Source: Janthinobacterium sp. UMAB-56 (GTDB lineage: Bacteria; Pseudomonadota; Gammaproteobacteria; Burkholderiales; Burkholderiaceae_D). Taken from it: 64,000 nucleotides of DNA. Positions 7,538 through 16,188 of this stretch are shown here, in pieces; the stretch's first letter is position 1, and the number at the start of each line of letters is the position of its first letter. A model generated the notes under the pieces. The model saw only the letters and a program-made list of their open reading frames with translations. It ran no database searches and was not told where the DNA came from. A program made the translations under genes and the position numbers. Location of the stretch: contig NZ_LT607662.1 in NCBI RefSeq assembly GCF_900095265.1, positions 123,998 through 187,997 of the forward strand, in the 5' to 3' direction.

Positions 7538-10500
7538 TCATTGGCATGCCCGGCCATGTTGCGTTTCCGGCATCGCCGGCTGGCCGGGCGGCGGCGTCTG
7601 TGCCGTGAAGGCGCTGACGGCATCGATGGCGTGCGCCAGCGCCTGTTCCAGTGTGTCGAGGGCTGCTGCGGCATCGTCGCCGGCGTGCAGCAGCTGTTCG
7701 GCTTGCTGGGCCGCCTGCAGGGTGGCGGGCAGGGCCAGGCTACCGGCCACGCCGGCCAGCTTGTGCGCCAGCGCGGCGGCGTCGCTGCGGGCATTGGCCG
7801 CCAGCAGAGCGCGCATGGCGCCGACCGTGTTGCGGTAGGTGTCGCGAAAGCGCGACAGGTGCTGACGGTAGGGCGCTTCATCGAGCCATTGCGCCATCCC
7901 TTGCGCCAGGTCGATCGCGGGCGCCGCACCGTTCGGCGGCACGCGCGTCGTCCCTTCGTCCATGGGTGGTGGCAGGGCCGGCAAGCCTTGTGCATGGCGC
8001 CGGTGCGCGCGCGCGATCAGGGCGATGGTCTGCGGCACGTCGAACGGTTTGCTGATGAAATGATTCACGCCCGCTTCCAGTGCCGCCGTGCGCTGGGTCT
8101 GGAAGGCGCCGGCCGTCAGCGCCACCACGGGCAGATCCTGAAACTGCGGCAACTGGCGCAGCGCGCGCGTCGCTGCCAATCCATCCATGACGGGCATCTG
8201 CACATCCATCAGCACGATGTCGACATCGGCGGGGTGGGCCAGCAGCCAGTCCAGCGCTTGCTGGCCATCGCAGGCGAACGAGGGCAGGGCACCCTGGTCG
8301 CACAGGATATGCTTGACCACATCGCGGTTGATCTCGCTGTCGTCGACCACCAGCACGCGCACGCCGGCCAGCTGGCGTTCTTGCAGCGAACCGGAGCTGG
8401 CGTCCAGGCCGGCGGCCCTGGCGCGCTGCTGGCGCGCCTCCATTGTGGCGTTGTACAGGCTGGAAGCCGTCACCGGTTCGTTGAGGATGGCATCGGTCGG
8501 ATCGGCCAGGTCAGTATGGCGCCGCGCTGGCCGCGTGGCTGGCACGTCGCTGGCCGCCAAAATGACGACGGGGCAGTGCTGCGGTGGCAAGTACTCGCGC
8601 AGCGCGCGCGCCGTGGCTACGCCGTCCAGCTCCGGCATGCGCGCGGCCAGCAGGACGACGCCGGGCCGCGCGTCCTCGGCGCAGGCCAGCGCATAATCGA
8701 GTGCAGCCTGGCCGCCGGACACGGCATGCACGCTCCAGCCCAGGCCCCGCGCCACGGCGCCCACCGCTTCGCGCGTGCCAGCGTTGCTATCGGCCAGCAA
8801 GACACGTAGGCCCTGCAGGCCCTGCATGTCGGGCGAGGACAGGGCACCGGCGGGCAGTCGTTGCAGCGGCACCGTGAAACTGAATGCGCTGCCCTGGCCC
8901 AGGCCGCTTGTCAGGTGCAGGCTACCGCCCATCAGGCGCACCAGTTGGCGGCAGATGGTCAGGCCCAGGCCCGTGCCGCCGAAGCGGCGCGTGGTGGAGC
9001 TGTCGGCCTGGGCGAAGGCGGAAAAGATCGTTTCCTGCACCTCGGGGGCGATGCCGATGCCCGTGTCGCGCACGCAAAAGCGCAGCACCGCAGCGTCGCC
9101 GTCGCGGCTTTCCAGCGTGCTCAACAACTCGACTGTGCCCTGCGGCGTGAACTTGATGGCATTGCTGCCCAGATTGACCAGCACCTGTTCCAGCCGCAGC
9201 GCGTCGCCCAGCACGTGGTCGATGCCATCGGGTAGCGGTCCGATCCGCACGTCGATGGGCTTGTCGTGCGCGGCAACGCCCATGCTGGCGGCAATCTTCT
9301 CGATCACCTCGGCCAGGCGGAACGGCGCCTGCTCGATGCGCATGTGGCCCGCCTCGATTTTCGAGACGTCCAGCACGTCGTTGATGATGCCCAGCAGCGA
9401 CTGCCCGGCGGCGCGGATCTTGCGCGTCATCTGCAATCCTTCCTCATCCTGGCTGCCTCTTTCCAGCAGCCAGGCCATGCCGAGGATGGCGTTGAGCGGC
9501 GAGCGGATTTCATGGCTCATGTTGGCGAGGAATTCCGCCTTGCTGCGGTTGGCCGCTTCGGCGGCATCGCGCGCCAGCAGCATGGCCGCCTCAGCCTGCT
9601 TTTGCGCGGAAATATCCTGGGCAAAGATCAAGGTGGCCGGTCCATCCTTGAGCATCACGCGCGTGCTGGTCTTGAGGGTGGGCACTGGCCTGCCTTGCTT
9701 GTCCAGTCCGACGGCTTCAAACATCTGTTCGCTGGCAGAATCGGCCTCGATCAGCGCTTCGTTACTTGCCAGCGCAACTTGCGAGGCGGCCGTGAGCATG
9801 GCGCGCCAGGGCAGGCCGCTCAGGTCGTCCTCGGGGGCGTAGCCATGCAGGTGGCGGTAGCGCGGATTGGAATACACGAAGCGCCCGTGGCGCAGGATGG
9901 CGATGGCCACGGGTGCATCTTCGATCAAGGTGCGAAAGCGCGTTTCGCTGTCGGACACGGCTTGCATGGCCTGGCGCGTCCTTTCCTGTTTCACCTGCCA
10001 GGCAGCTTGCTGCCGGCGTCGGCGCTGCCGCCAGAACAGCAGGCTGGTCCCGGCCAGGGCCAGCGTGGCAAAGGCGAGGATGTAGCCCAGTGCCTGTCGC
10101 TGCAGCGGGGCGGCGATGGCCGCTTCCTCGCGGCTCAGGCCGATGATCAGGGCGCGGTCCATATGCAGTGCGGCGGGGGCGATCCTGGCCATCGCCATGA
10201 CGCGCGGCGTGCCGGCGCCGGCAATCTCGACACCGCTCAGCACACCCGCCTGATAGCCGCTGTCGCGGAAGCGCCGCAGGAAACTGCCAGGGACGTCGAC
10301 ATTGCCACCATTGGCGCTCCTGGGCGGATAGTTCAGGAATTGCCGGCCGTCGCCATGCAAGACCACGGCCCAGACATCGGCGGCATACATGGCGGTGCGG
10401 AACTTGGCCGTGAAGTATTCGGGGTCGAAGGTGGCCACCACGACGCCGGCAAAGCGGCCCTGTTGGTCCTGTACCATGCGTGCCGCCGTGATGACCAGGT

Positions 10501-10981
10501 CCCGCTTGAAGGTCAGGAAAGGCGCCGAGATGTACAGCATGCGCGCGTCAGGGGCGTCGCGCGCCGTCTGGAAATAGGCGCGGCGCGAAAAATCCTGGCC
10601 CGCCAGTTCCGCGATGTTGGTGGCGACCGGCTTGCCTTTCGCATCGATGACCAGTATGGTGCGTACGCCCGGCATGGCATCGACCAGCGCGGCCAGGCGC
10701 CGGGGCAGGGCTTGCCCTGCGTCGGGCGCGGCGCCAGCGGCGAGATAGTCGCGGATCACGCCGCCGAGCACCAGGTTGGTTGCCTCCAGGTCGACTTCGA
10801 TATTTTTTGCCAGCAGCGCCGTCAGTACGCTCAGCCGCTCGCGTTCGGCCGCGTCATGCCGCTCCGCTTCCGCCAGATGTGTGTAGGCCAGGGCGGCAGC
10901 CACGATGAGCAGCCCGAGGAGAAAAAACAGCCATTCGATCCATTCTCTGCGCACCGCTGCTGCATCTGTGTGATAGCTCAT
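7538..10981 (-). CDS. Hybrid sensor kinase: dCache-PAS-HisKA-HATPase-REC-REC-Hpt
   Basis: A 1147-residue multistep phosphorelay kinase. Order: TM1 (about 17-34), a periplasmic Cache region (about 35-295), TM2 (about 298-318), PAS (about 345-470), HisKA with H490 in SHEIRSPLNAI, HATPase (DTGIGIAPE, GGTGLGLTI), a first receiver (about 745-860), a second receiver (about 885-1000), and a C-terminal Hpt (AHKLAGVAGSL). In the first receiver the usual phosphoacceptor Asp is replaced by Ala (LLAARMPELDG). The second keeps it (LMDVQMPVMDG). Phosphate should therefore pass through REC2 to the Hpt, with REC1 acting structurally. The ligand is unknown. It is followed by the 41-residue protein gene. Confidence 0.92.
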   Translation of the reverse strand: MSYHTDAAAVRREWIEWLFFLLGLLIVAAALAYTHLAEAERHDAAERERLSVLTALLAKNIEVDLEATNLVLGGVIRDYLAAGAAPDAGQALPRRLAALVDAMPGVRTILVIDAKGKPVATNIAELAGQDFSRRAYFQTARDAPDARMLYISAPFLTFKRDLVITAARMVQDQQGRFAGVVVATFDPEYFTAKFRTAMYAADVWAVVLHGDGRQFLNYPPRSANGGNVDVPGSFLRRFRDSGYQAGVLSGVEIAGAGTPRVMAMARIAPAALHMDRALIIGLSREEAAIAAPLQRQALGYILAFATLALAGTSLLFWRQRRRRQQAAWQVKQERTRQAMQAVSDSETRFRTLIEDAPVAIAILRHGRFVYSNPRYRHLHGYAPEDDLSGLPWRAMLTAASQVALASNEALIEADSASEQMFEAVGLDKQGRPVPTLKTSTRVMLKDGPATLIFAQDISAQKQAEAAMLLARDAAEAANRSKAEFLANMSHEIRSPLNAILGMAWLLERGSQDEEGLQMTRKIRAAGQSLLGIINDVLDVSKIEAGHMRIEQAPFRLAEVIEKIAASMGVAAHDKPIDVRIGPLPDGIDHVLGDALRLEQVLVNLGSNAIKFTPQGTVELLSTLESRDGDAAVLRFCVRDTGIGIAPEVQETIFSAFAQADSSTTRRFGGTGLGLTICRQLVRLMGGSLHLTSGLGQGSAFSFTVPLQRLPAGALSSPDMQGLQGLRVLLADSNAGTREAVGAVARGLGWSVHAVSGGQAALDYALACAEDARPGVVLLAARMPELDGVATARALREYLPPQHCPVVILAASDVPATRPARRHTDLADPTDAILNEPVTASSLYNATMEARQQRARAAGLDASSGSLQERQLAGVRVLVVDDSEINRDVVKHILCDQGALPSFACDGQQALDWLLAHPADVDIVLMDVQMPVMDGLAATRALRQLPQFQDLPVVALTAGAFQTQRTAALEAGVNHFISKPFDVPQTIALIARAHRRHAQGLPALPPPMDEGTTRVPPNGAAPAIDLAQGMAQWLDEAPYRQHLSRFRDTYRNTVGAMRALLAANARSDAAALAHKLAGVAGSLALPATLQAAQQAEQLLHAGDDAAAALDTLEQALAHAIDAVSAFTAQTPPPGQPAMPETQHGRACQ

Positions 10982-11029
10982 GTGGCGATGCTATACCCGA
11001 TAGGCACGGAGAACAACTTTTGTGCACAA

Positions 11030-12730
11030 CTATGCATGTGATAGTGTGGTCAATTTGCCGCCCAGCGGCAGGTGCAGGCGGAAGATGGCGCCGCAGCCCG
11101 GCGCGGAGCTCACGCCGATGCTGCCGCCCATCAGGGCGACGAGCTGGCGCGCGATGGCCAGGCCCATGCCGGCGCCGTCATGGGGGCGGCTCGGCGAGTC
11201 GTCCGCTTGCGTGAATTTGTCGAAGATATCGCCCTGCCGCGCCTGCGCGATGCCGATGCCCGTATCGCGCACCTCGATCTGCAGGTCGGCGCCGCTGTGC
11301 CAGACGTGCACATCGACCCGTCCCGTGGCCGTGTAGCCGATGGCGTTGTCGAGCAGGATATCGAGTACGCGCACCAGGCGGACGCGGTCGCAATCGATGC
11401 TGCGCGGTGTGGCGGGCGCAACGTGCGCCGCCAGTTGCAAACCCTTGTGGGCCGCGCGCGGCCGGTGCGGCGCCAGCGCCAGTTCCAGCAACTGCTGGAG
11501 TGGCACGGCGCTCGATTCAAGCCGCACCCGGTCGTGCTCGAGCGCGCTCAATTCCATCGCCGCCTCGATCATGGCCAGCAATTGGCGGCCGCTGCCCTGT
11601 ATCGTTTGCGCGTAGGCGGCCAGTTCCGGCTCGCGCAGCTTTTCCAGCAGCAGCTCGGAGAAACCGAGGATGCCGTTCAGGGGCGTGCGCAATTCATGCG
11701 ACATGTTCGACAGGAAGCGCGATTTGGCTTCGCTGGCGGCGATGGCCCTGGCGCGGCTGGCGACCAGGCGGCCGATCAGCAGCACCAGCGCAGCCCACGC
11801 CAGCACGATCAGCACGCTCGTGATGGCCGCCATCAGCAAGGCCTGGTTGCGGCGCGAGACATAGTCAGCCAATACGCTGTCGCGGCTCAGGCCAACCAGC
11901 ATGTAGAGCGGGTAGCCGGCCAGTTTTTCGAATGCATAAAAGCGCAGCGTGCCATCGACGGGACTGCGCTCGCTGAAACTGCCCCGCGTGCCGCCGCGCA
12001 TCAGGGAAAATACCGTGCTGCCGGCGATATCCTGGCCGATGGTATTGACGGCGCCGACCCGGCGCGCGCGCACCACGCCATCGCTGCCGACGAGCGTGAT
12101 GGAGCTGTTGTCGCCCAGGTCGACTTCGTCGTACAGGCGCGTAAAGTAATACGGGTCCATCGACACCACCACCACGCCCTTGAAGCTGCCATCGTCATGG
12201 TTGATGCGGCGCGTCAGCTGGATCGACCATTTTTTCGACACGCGGCCCAGCACCGGCTTGCTGATATACAGTTCGCCGCTGTCGTGCTGCATGTGGACCC
12301 GGATGTGTTCGCGGTCGGCCAGCTTGGTCGGCTTGAAGGGGCGGCTCGACAGTACCGTGTCGCCGTGTTCGTCGATGATGCTGAACAGGTTGTACAGTGG
12401 GCCGGGATTGAGGCCTTGCTGCAGGTCGGCCACGATGTCGAGGCGGCTGCCCAGGGCCTGGTAGCGGCTGCGCAGGTAGGTGGCCGCCTGGTCCGCCGCC
12501 TCGATCGTGCGGATCGCGTGCTCGTCGAAGACGCGCGCCATGCTGCGCGCATCGCGCCCGGCGCTGGTGATGGCGGCGTCGTAGGCGTGCCGCAGTTGCA
12601 GCAGGGTGATGCTCCACAGCCCCGCCAGCAGGATGGCCACGAAGAGCGACAGCAGGGTGCGCGTATCCCAACCCTCCCAACGCTCCCAACGCTCCCAAGT
12701 CATGGCCTTCCAGTATCTGTCCATCCGCAT
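11030..12730 (-). CDS. dCache sensor histidine kinase
   Basis: A 566-residue kinase with TM1 (about 26-47), a periplasmic dCache region (about 50-290), TM2 (about 297-320), HisKA (MSHELRTPLNGILGF) and HATPase (DTGIGIAQ, GAGMGLAIARQL). It has no receiver, so it must donate phosphate to a separate regulator. The start at 12730 has GGAGAC in the right place. Residues 11-21 are a tryptophan-glutamate repeat (WERWERWEGWD) made by a 9-bp DNA repeat. It lies 48 bases upstream of the next hybrid kinase on the same strand. Confidence 0.92.
   Translation of the reverse strand: MRMDRYWKAMTWERWERWEGWDTRTLLSLFVAILLAGLWSITLLQLRHAYDAAITSAGRDARSMARVFDEHAIRTIEAADQAATYLRSRYQALGSRLDIVADLQQGLNPGPLYNLFSIIDEHGDTVLSSRPFKPTKLADREHIRVHMQHDSGELYISKPVLGRVSKKWSIQLTRRINHDDGSFKGVVVVSMDPYYFTRLYDEVDLGDNSSITLVGSDGVVRARRVGAVNTIGQDIAGSTVFSLMRGGTRGSFSERSPVDGTLRFYAFEKLAGYPLYMLVGLSRDSVLADYVSRRNQALLMAAITSVLIVLAWAALVLLIGRLVASRARAIAASEAKSRFLSNMSHELRTPLNGILGFSELLLEKLREPELAAYAQTIQGSGRQLLAMIEAAMELSALEHDRVRLESSAVPLQQLLELALAPHRPRAAHKGLQLAAHVAPATPRSIDCDRVRLVRVLDILLDNAIGYTATGRVDVHVWHSGADLQIEVRDTGIGIAQARQGDIFDKFTQADDSPSRPHDGAGMGLAIARQLVALMGGSIGVSSAPGCGAIFRLHLPLGGKLTTLSHA
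12665..12700. repeat. 9-bp coding minisatellite at kinase N-terminus
   Basis: CTCCCAACG occurs at 12674-12682 and 12683-12691, with degenerate units on both sides (ATCCCAACC and CTCCCAAGT). On the minus strand it encodes the repeated Trp-Glu-Arg of the kinase N-terminus. Unit loss or gain would keep the frame. Confidence 0.75.
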
Positions 12731-12800
12731 GCTGTCTCCGCAAGGTCTGCCCAGTTTGCCTTTGTGCGCGTATGCGCGGCGTCACTGGCGCGTTGATTTA

Positions 12801-12823
12801 TCAATTATAGTGAATATAATTGA
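12801..12823. promoter_or_regulatory. AT-rich perfect inverted repeat upstream of kinase gene
   Basis: TCAATTATA (12801-12809) and TATAATTGA (12815-12823) are perfect inverted arms around GTGAA. It lies 71 bases upstream of the minus-strand kinase start at 12730, in the promoter region. A regulator site or paired -10 elements are both possible. Confidence 0.5.
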
Positions 12824-12839
12824 TTTTATCGAATAAAAT
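12823..12839. promoter_or_regulatory. Second AT-rich inverted repeat, adjacent
   Basis: ATTTTAT (12823-12829) and ATAAAAT (12833-12839) are inverted around CGA, directly abutting the first palindrome. Together they fill most of the 150-bp gap between two kinase genes. Neither is followed by a T-run after a GC stem, so an operator is more likely than a terminator. Confidence 0.4.
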
Positions 12840-12880
12840 GATTTTTTGTGGGGTGTGGTATGCAGTACGGCCCGGGGCGG

Positions 12881-15094
12881 CTAGCGCATTTCCGCCCTGT
12901 GTGCCAGCCAGCGCTCGACCATCGCGCGCAGCTGTACCGCCGTGAAGGGCTTGGACAGGTAGTCGTCCATGCCGGCCGCCACGCAGCGCTGCCGGTCGTC
13001 CTCGGTGACGCCGGCCGTGAGGGCGATGACGGGCAGGCGCGGCCCGCCGCAGGCCGCTTCCCGGGCACGCAGGGCCTGGCATGCCTGGTAGCCGTCCATG
13101 ACGGGCATCATGCAATCCATCAGGACCAGGTCGTACTGTTGCGCGGCCAGGGCTTCAAGGCCCAGCGCGCCGTTCTCCGCCGTGTCGATGCTGTAGCCGC
13201 TGGCGCCCAGTTGCAAACACACCAGTTGGCGGTTCAGCGCCGTATCCTCGACCAGCAGGATGCGTGCGCCCGGCGCCGGCGCGGATGCAGTTAGGGATGC
13301 GGGTGCCACTGGCGCCGCTATCTCTGGCTCCGGCGCCTGGCCCGCCTGGCAGGGGAGGCGCACGGTGAAGCGGGAGCCGGCGCCGGGCGCGCTGCTGCAG
13401 GTGATCTCGCCGCCCAGCAGCGTCACCAGTTGCTGGCAAATGGCCAGGCCCAGTCCCGTGCCGCCATAGGCGCCGCTGATGCTGTCGTCGGCCTGGCAGA
13501 ACGGCGCGAAGATGCGGCTCAGCTGTTGGGCGTTCATGCCGATGCCCTGGTCGCTGACCATGGCGACGAGGCAGGCGCTGGCGCCGTCCGGCGTGGCCGG
13601 TGCCAGGTGCAGGCGCACGGTCACGCTGCCGAAGGGCGCAAACTTGATCGCATTGCTGAGCAGGTTGCCGAGGATTTGCGCGAGGCGCGTGCGGTCCGAG
13701 CAGATGTACCGTGGCACGCCGGGGTCGACCTCGGCCTCCAGCAGCAAGCCTTTCCGGTCCGCTGGCGCGCGGTGCAGCGCCAGCACGTCGTCGAGCAGCA
13801 GGCGCGGGTCGAAGTCGCGCAGCTCGATGCCCATCTGGCCTGCCTCGACCTTGGACAGGTCGAGGATGTCGTTCAGGATACGCATCAGCTGTTGCACGCC
13901 ATCGCCGATGCGCTGTGCATGCTGCTGCTGCGTCGCATCGAGCGGGGTGTCTTGCAGCAGTTCGGCCATGCCGGCGATGCCTGCCATCGGCGTGCGGATC
14001 TCGTGGCTCATGATGGCCAGGAAGCGCGACTTGGCCGCATTCGCCGCTTCCGCGCGCGTCTGCAACGCCAGCGCCATGGCCGCGTCGCGCTCCTGGCGCC
14101 GCAGCAGGGAAAGGATCAGCGCGACGGCCCCGGCCAGCACGAGCAGGCTGACCAAGGCCGCGCCGCCCATGGTGCGCAACATGCGCCGCCAGCCGGCCAG
14201 GTAGACCTCGTCCGTCACGGTCACGTTGACGGCCAGCGGGTAGTCGCGCACCAGGCGTATGGCGGCCAGCCGGGCGACCGTGCGGCCCTGTTCGGCCGCG
14301 CGTGGCAAGTCCACCTGCAGCACGCCAGCGCTCTTGCCCTGTTCCAGCAGGCGGTAGGTACTGCCAGTGAGGTTGCGCTTGCCCATCATGGAGGGCACGG
14401 CCGGCCAGCGGGCCAGCAGCGTGTAGTCGCTGCGGTACAGGGAAAAGGCCGTATGTTCGCCGATACTGGTGCTCTGGAAGAATTTACTGAAGAAGTCGCA
14501 CGACAGGCCGACCAGTACCACGCCCAGGAAGCGGCCGTCCGGCCCGCTGATACGCCGGCTGATATAGAAGGTCCAGGCGCCATTGCCCTTGTTTTGCACG
14601 GGCGCGCTGACATGCATGCCGCCATCCGGGTGCCGCCGGTGATACTCGAAGTAATCGCGCTCGTCGAGGCGGATGGGGGGCACGGGAAAGGCGCGGCTGA
14701 AGGCCAGCACGGTCGCATCGGCGCCGACGATGGACACCACGTCCACTTGCGGCACGCCGCCGATCTTGTGCAGCAGCCTCTGGTGCATGGCCGGGGTGGC
14801 AACGGCGGTGGCCAGCGCGGCCGCGTCCGCAGGGGCAGCAGCCTGGATGTCCTTGCTGACGCTGTCGAGCACCAGGCTGGCCGCCGTCATGCTCTGCGCC
14901 GTGTTTTCCGCCAGCAGCAGCGACAGGTTGGACAGGTCCTGTTGCCAGTCATCGACGGCTTCGCGGTGCAGCAGCACGCCGGAAACGACGATGCCCAGTG
15001 CCAGCAGGCCCACCAGCACCAGGCCCACCACGGCTGCCGTGCTGCGCGGCCGGTAGCGGTGTAGCAGGCGCAGGGCGGCCCGGCGCGCGTTCAT
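12881..15094 (-). CDS. Hybrid sensor kinase: dCache-HisKA-HATPase-REC
   Basis: A 737-residue kinase. TM1 lies at about 20-42, dCache at about 45-310 and TM2 at about 318-340. HisKA has MSHEIRTPMAGIAGM, HATPase has SDQGIGMN and GGTGLGLAICQQL, and the C-terminal receiver (about 610-730) keeps the phosphoacceptor in LVLMDCMMPVMDG. Its ATG overlaps the stop of the upstream Hpt gene by 4 bases (ATGA), so the two are translationally coupled; the Hpt protein is the obvious relay partner for this receiver. The sensed ligand is unknown. Confidence 0.92.
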   Translation of the reverse strand: MNARRAALRLLHRYRPRSTAAVVGLVLVGLLALGIVVSGVLLHREAVDDWQQDLSNLSLLLAENTAQSMTAASLVLDSVSKDIQAAAPADAAALATAVATPAMHQRLLHKIGGVPQVDVVSIVGADATVLAFSRAFPVPPIRLDERDYFEYHRRHPDGGMHVSAPVQNKGNGAWTFYISRRISGPDGRFLGVVLVGLSCDFFSKFFQSTSIGEHTAFSLYRSDYTLLARWPAVPSMMGKRNLTGSTYRLLEQGKSAGVLQVDLPRAAEQGRTVARLAAIRLVRDYPLAVNVTVTDEVYLAGWRRMLRTMGGAALVSLLVLAGAVALILSLLRRQERDAAMALALQTRAEAANAAKSRFLAIMSHEIRTPMAGIAGMAELLQDTPLDATQQQHAQRIGDGVQQLMRILNDILDLSKVEAGQMGIELRDFDPRLLLDDVLALHRAPADRKGLLLEAEVDPGVPRYICSDRTRLAQILGNLLSNAIKFAPFGSVTVRLHLAPATPDGASACLVAMVSDQGIGMNAQQLSRIFAPFCQADDSISGAYGGTGLGLAICQQLVTLLGGEITCSSAPGAGSRFTVRLPCQAGQAPEPEIAAPVAPASLTASAPAPGARILLVEDTALNRQLVCLQLGASGYSIDTAENGALGLEALAAQQYDLVLMDCMMPVMDGYQACQALRAREAACGGPRLPVIALTAGVTEDDRQRCVAAGMDDYLSKPFTAVQLRAMVERWLAHRAEMR

Positions 15095-15453
15095 GCCTGC
15101 GCGCCCGTGTAGTCAAGCATGCTGCGGCGTACTTCCTGCTCCACAGCGTCGATCAGCGCTGCCGTTTCGGCCAGCCAGCCCGCTGCCGCCACGCCCTGGT
15201 GGCGCACCAGCTGCTCGAGTTCCGCCAGGCGCGCTACCAGGGCCCTGGCGCCCAGCAGGGCCACGGTGCCGCGCAAGGTATGGCAGCTATGCACGATGGC
15301 TTGCGCCGCACCGCTGCTTACGGCTTGCTGCACGCGCGCGAACATGGCTGGCGATGTGTCGAGGTAGGTCTGCGACAGGGCGCGGAACAGCTCAAGGTCG
15401 TGGCCGGTGGCCTGGAACAGCACGGCAGGATCGATGTGGCGATAAGCTGGCAT
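15091..15453 (-). CDS. Single-domain histidine phosphotransfer (Hpt) protein
   Basis: A 120-residue Hpt domain protein, with H58 in SCHTLRGTVALLGA as the phosphorylatable histidine. The start at 15453 (MPAYRHIDPAVLF) has GGAG nine bases upstream and begins right at the domain; a longer frame upstream has low-complexity residues and is not used. It overlaps the following hybrid kinase gene by 4 bases. It probably moves phosphate from that kinase's receiver to the HTH-REC regulator encoded just upstream; this is inference from gene order. Confidence 0.85.
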   Translation of the reverse strand: MPAYRHIDPAVLFQATGHDLELFRALSQTYLDTSPAMFARVQQAVSSGAAQAIVHSCHTLRGTVALLGARALVARLAELEQLVRHQGVAAAGWLAETAALIDAVEQEVRRSMLDYTGAQA

Positions 15454-15487
15454 GGCGGCTCCGTGGCAAGGGAAAATGGGTGGCGGG

Positions 15488-16114
15488 CTAGGCGGCCAGG
15501 CTGTTGCGCCGCGCATGGCCGGCGCAGCACGCGCGCAGATAGCCGCGCAGCTCGTCGTAATTGACGGGCTTGGCAAAGAACACCACCCCGGGCGGCACGC
15601 CGCCGCGCTCTTCCAGTTCCTCCGGCGTCAGGCTCGACAGCATGGCGATGTGCATGTCCGCCAGCAGCGGGTCGGCCAGGATGGTGCGGATCACCTCGTA
15701 GCCGTCGATGCCTTCCATGATGATGTCGGCCAGCAGGATGTCGGGCTGGTCGCGGGTAATTTCTATCAGCGCCTGGTAGCCGTTTTCGCAAAAGCGCAAG
15801 TGCGCCTGCAAGCCCCATGAGCCGATCTGCTTTTCATACAGCGCGCGTTCGATCGGATTGTCTTCGATGACCAGGATGGAGGGCGGACGGCCCGATGCAG
15901 CAGGGCGGTTGGCCCGTGCCGCGCGCTGGTCCTGGCCTGGATGGCCGGGATTGCCCTTGTAGGCCTCGACGGCCGCCAGGGGAATGCGCCGGTGGCCGCC
16001 CTTGGTCTTCCAGGCTTCGATCACACCCGCCTCGACCAGTTGCTGCACCGATGTCACCGAAATGCCGAGGATTTCGGCGGCTTTTTGAGTAGTGCAAACG
16101 TCTGCAGTGTGCAT
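15488..16114 (-). CDS. Response regulator with N-terminal excisionase-type HTH and C-terminal receiver
   Basis: A 208-residue protein with reversed domain order. Residues about 7-55 are a MerR/excisionase-like winged helix (TTQKAAEILGISVTSVQQLV, then WKTKGGHRRIP). A linker follows, then a receiver at about 78-195 (ILVIEDNPIERALYEKQ, phosphoacceptor in LLADIIMEGIDG, lysine in FFAKPV). The usual Pro after the acceptor region is Glu. Most response regulators put the receiver first. It is the only DNA-binding protein in this signalling block, so it is the likely output of the phosphorelay encoded next to it. Confidence 0.85.
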   Translation of the reverse strand: MHTADVCTTQKAAEILGISVTSVQQLVEAGVIEAWKTKGGHRRIPLAAVEAYKGNPGHPGQDQRAARANRPAASGRPPSILVIEDNPIERALYEKQIGSWGLQAHLRFCENGYQALIEITRDQPDILLADIIMEGIDGYEVIRTILADPLLADMHIAMLSSLTPEELEERGGVPPGVVFFAKPVNYDELRGYLRACCAGHARRNSLAA

Positions 16115-16188
16115 GATGGGCTTTATGGTCGCGGATGAAGTTAACGGGAATGATACGCAATCGCGCTCAAAAAATCAATTTCAACGAA

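Noticed and set aside
9266..11041. Long plus-strand open frame opposite the large hybrid kinase
   Set aside because: Composition is low-complexity Arg/Gly/Gln/His, there is no ribosome site, and the minus strand encodes clear kinase domains. It is a high-GC shadow.
13430..15064. Long plus-strand open frame opposite the second hybrid kinase
   Set aside because: Same reason: the sense strand carries dCache, HisKA and HATPase motifs without a break.
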